DNA from: Alphaproteobacteria bacterium
Lineage (GTDB): Bacteria > Pseudomonadota > Alphaproteobacteria > Zavarziniales > Zavarziniaceae
Length of the DNA stretch: 6,742 nt
Assembly: GCA_021774355.1 (NCBI GenBank)
Contig: JAJFJE010000118.1
Span: forward strand, 1 to 6,742
Reading direction: 5' to 3'
Each line of letters begins with the position of its first letter. Positions within the stretch are counted from its first letter, which is position 1. Shown here one piece after another: positions 4,793-6,742 of this stretch. The position numbers were made by a program, and so were the translations under genes. The notes beneath the pieces were generated by a model, which worked only from the letters and a program-made list of their open reading frames with translations, was not told the origin of the DNA and made no database searches.

Positions 4793-6157
4793 TCACATGT
4801 GGGGGTCGAAGCGTTCCGGGTAGGCCAGTGCGAGTTCGGCCAGTGCGGCTCGCCAACCGTGGATGGTGGCGCCTTCGACGAGTCTGGGGATCGATTTCCG
4901 GGGGCCTGCGTGGCCGTCTGCTCGGCGTTGAGCGTCCTTGGCGCGTTCTCGGTCTCGTCGGTCCTCGATGTTGCGTATGGCTAGCCATAGCAGCTTGATC
5001 GCGGCGGCATCGCTGGGGAAGTGCCCGCGGTTCTTGGTGATCTTGCGCAGCTGGTAGTTCAGCGACTCGATCGAGTTCGTGGTGTAGATCAGCTTGCGTG
5101 TGGCTGGGCCGAAGGCCAGGAACGGGATGAACCGCTCCCAGGCGGCCTCCCACGACCTGACGGCGGTGGGGTACTTGGCGCCCAGCGGCGATTCGGCGAA
5201 GGCCTCCAGTGCGGCTCTGGCGGCCTCGGCGTTGGCGGCGGTGTAGATCGGCTTGAGTGCCTTGGCCACGTTCTTGCGGTCGCTGTAGGACACGAACCGC
5301 ATCGAGGCCCGGATCAGGTGCACCACGCAGGTCTGCACCTCGGCGAAAGGCCAGGTCGCGGCAATCGCCTCGGACAGTCCGGTCAGCCCGTCGCAGGCCA
5401 CGATCAGGACGTCTTTGACGCCGCGATTGGCCAGTTCGGCGCACACGCTGGCCCAGAACGCCGCGCCTTCCTTGGCCTGCACCCAGATGCCGAGCACGTG
5501 CTTGACGCCCTCAAGATCGACCCCGACCGCGATGTGGGCAGCGCGGGTCTTCACGTGGGCTCCATCGCGGATCTTGATGTGGATCGCGTCCAGGAACACC
5601 ACCGGGTAGAACGCCTCCAACGGGCGGTGCTGCCAGGCCGCGACTTCGTCCAGGACCGCGTCGGTGACGTTGGCGATGGACTCGTGCGACAGCTCCACCC
5701 CCAGGGTCCGCGCGAGGTGGTGCTCGATCTCCCGGACGGTCATTCCGCCGGCGTACAGCGAGATGATCTGGTCCTCCAGCCCGCCGAGCCGGCGGGCGCC
5801 CTTCGGGACGAGCTGGGAGGCGAACGAGCCCTGCCGATCGCGGGGCTGATCCAGCTCCACCGGGCCGACCTCGGTGGCCACGGTCTTGCGCGAAGTGCCG
5901 TTGCGGTGGTTTCCGTCCCCGCCACGGGCGTGGGCATCGCGGCCCAGATGCTCGGTCAGCTCGGCGCCCATGCCCCGCTCAAGGACGGCCTTGAGCATCT
6001 CGTTCAAAAAGCCGTCCTTGCCAGTCAACTCCAACCCTCGCGAACGGGTCTCGGCGAGTACGTGATCAATCAGCGCATCCGAGAACACCTCCCGGCGAAG
6101 CCCAGCAGCATCTGATACATCCGTAGCGTCGTGGTCGTCAACAGCCATAGCGTTCAT
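4793..6157 (-). CDS. IS256-family (mutator-like) transposase
   Basis: This is a Transposase_mut protein of 454 residues, slightly longer than the roughly 400-440 usual for the family; the extra length is an acidic N-terminal tail (1-25). The DNA-binding region spans about 40-160 (LTGKDGFLNEMLKAVLERGM; GMTVREIEHHLARTLG). The catalytic core follows: D190 in VVFLDAIHIKIR, D256 in IVACDGLTGL, the C277-x2-H280 motif in TCVVHLIR, and E364 in YTTNSIESLN, followed by the basic LRKITKNRG. The D256-E364 gap of about 107 residues holds the alpha-helical insertion typical of IS256. The ATG at 6157-6155 is chosen over the ATG three codons later because GGAGGAGG ends 5 nt upstream. All key residues are present. 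Confidence 0.95.
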   Translation of the reverse strand: MNAMAVDDHDATDVSDAAGLRREVFSDALIDHVLAETRSRGLELTGKDGFLNEMLKAVLERGMGAELTEHLGRDAHARGGDGNHRNGTSRKTVATEVGPVELDQPRDRQGSFASQLVPKGARRLGGLEDQIISLYAGGMTVREIEHHLARTLGVELSHESIANVTDAVLDEVAAWQHRPLEAFYPVVFLDAIHIKIRDGAHVKTRAAHIAVGVDLEGVKHVLGIWVQAKEGAAFWASVCAELANRGVKDVLIVACDGLTGLSEAIAATWPFAEVQTCVVHLIRASMRFVSYSDRKNVAKALKPIYTAANAEAARAALEAFAESPLGAKYPTAVRSWEAAWERFIPFLAFGPATRKLIYTTNSIESLNYQLRKITKNRGHFPSDAAAIKLLWLAIRNIEDRRDRERAKDAQRRADGHAGPRKSIPRLVEGATIHGWRAALAELALAYPERFDPHM

Positions 6158-6174
6158 GATTCCTCCTCCGGATC

Positions 6175-6196
6175 AACTCACACAGACCATCTGACA
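6175..6196 (-). repeat. IS256 terminal inverted repeat, right
   Basis: On the minus strand: TGTCA, seven variable bases (GATGGTC), then TGTGTGAGTT. It lies 17 bp upstream of the transposase start. Confidence 0.88.
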
Positions 6197-6742
6197 CGCC
6201 CGCGGTTCACGGTCATCAGCGTCCGCCAGGCGGCCCGGTTCTTCTACGACGGCTCGTGGGAGACCGCACGGCAACGCATCCGCAAAATGGTCGAGGCCGG
6301 CCTCCTGGAGCGCGACAACTCGATGCCATGGGCAGGGCCTGTCGTGTGGCCAACCCTCGACGGCCAGAAGGCGGTGCTGGGGTCGGCTCACCCGCTCACG
6401 ACGGGCGTGCGACCGAAGGCATCGCAGATGCTGCACCGACTGTTGATCACTGAGCAGGCAGCCGCGTTGGTGACCTCGGGGTGTGAAGTGTTCTCCGAAC
6501 GAGAGATCCGAATGTTCGAGACGCGCGGCCCCTCCGAGTTGTCCGAATGGCTTTCCTCTCGCGGTGTTGCTGCGGGCGATGGGCACGGCCCTGGCGTGGT
6601 TCCAACCGTCTACGAAGAGTCGGTCGATGCGACCGGTGCGATGGCTCGTCGTGAACGCTGGCTCGCCTGTGTGACGATGCCGGCCGGATCCACGCGCCGC
6701 GTGCTTCGCTACCCGGATCTGATCGAGGTGACCGATGACGGC
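6197..6742 (+). CDS. Replication-relaxation-like winged-helix protein, partial, 5' end cut by IS256
   Basis: A plus-strand frame is open for all 182 codons from the IS256 tip to the window end, with no stop. The N-terminal part resembles a winged helix: VISVRQAARFFYDGSWETAR then IRKMVEAGLLERD and a beta-wing ending VVWPTLDGQKA. A middle segment, MLHRLLITEQAAALVTSG then EVFSEREIR, and a late YPDLIEVTDDG resemble actinobacterial replication-relaxation (Replic_Relax) family proteins, found on plasmids and integrative elements. There is no natural start: the first in-frame ATG (6287) lies inside the winged helix, so the true N-terminus was lost at the IS256 junction. The frame stays open back into IS256, with a possible GTG at 6131, but expression is unproven. 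The family call is from pattern memory only. Confidence 0.65.

Larger units (their letters stand above)
4754..6196 (-). mobile_element. IS256-family insertion sequence, complete (1443 bp)
   Basis: The ends are defined by 22-bp inverted repeats of the form TGTCA-N7-TGTGTGAGTT. A single transposase gene fills the element. The left flank is the last three bases of IS3-B OrfA plus the IS30 duplication. The right flank is a plus-strand gene of a different origin. No 8-9 bp target duplication joins the flanks, so one side has probably been deleted or rearranged after insertion. Confidence 0.9.

Noticed and set aside
5021..6115. Long plus-strand open frame (364 codons) opposite the IS256 transposase
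   Set aside because: It is an antisense shadow of a high-GC gene: no family motifs, no ribosome-binding site, and wholly inside a clear transposase gene.
4745..6205. An 8-9 bp target duplication around IS256
   Set aside because: The flanks read TAAGGAGCC and CGCCCGCGG and do not match, with or without removal of the IS30 element.
1..6742. CRISPR arrays, tRNA or rRNA genes, toxin-antitoxin pairs or defence genes
   Set aside because: No regularly spaced repeats, no RNA-gene signatures and no such proteins were found. Apart from the truncated gene at the right edge, the coding content is transposases and their remnants.

Overview
The window is a dense pile of insertion sequences (ISs) in high-GC DNA. 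GC-rich codon use, GTG starts, and transposase types common in Mycobacterium, Gordonia and Rhodococcus suggest a high-GC actinobacterium, probably Mycobacteriales; this is an inference from style and not a species call. The one non-IS gene, a partial replication-relaxation-like gene at the right edge, suggests a plasmid or another conjugative or accessory replicon.

Layout, left to right. 1-124: minus-strand fragment of an IS3-family OrfA. 125 to about 1710: a complete IS3-family element (IS3-A) with OrfA, OrfB and a likely -1 frameshift site. 1718-4753: a second, decayed IS3-family element (IS3-B). Its OrfB is cut off by IS3-A and carries a nonsense codon. Its OrfA 3' end is split by an IS110-family element (about 2193-3514) and an IS30-family element (3529-4748). 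4754-6196: an IS256-family element with 22-bp terminal repeats. 6197-6742: plus-strand gene truncated on the left by IS256 and running off the window. All transposase genes lie on the minus strand.

Removing the IS110 and IS30 elements joins three slivers of IS3-B OrfA into one open frame ending GSAFFAELDRPQR-stop. This fixes both insertion points to within a few bases.

The most interesting feature is the 211-base leader of the IS110 recombinase gene, which reads as a bridge RNA. In the order expected from IS621 it carries: a left target guide identical to the left flank (10 nt), a short hairpin, a right target guide complementary to the right flank (9 nt), a left donor guide identical to the element's right end (8 nt), and a right donor guide complementary to its left end (9 nt with one G-T wobble). 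A perfect TTGACA box at the right end would lie 17 bp from a weak -10 in the left end if the ends were joined in a circle. The element is therefore apparently programmed to enter a conserved codon stretch of IS3-family orfA genes. It is a new instance of a known mechanism, and its target is another transposon.
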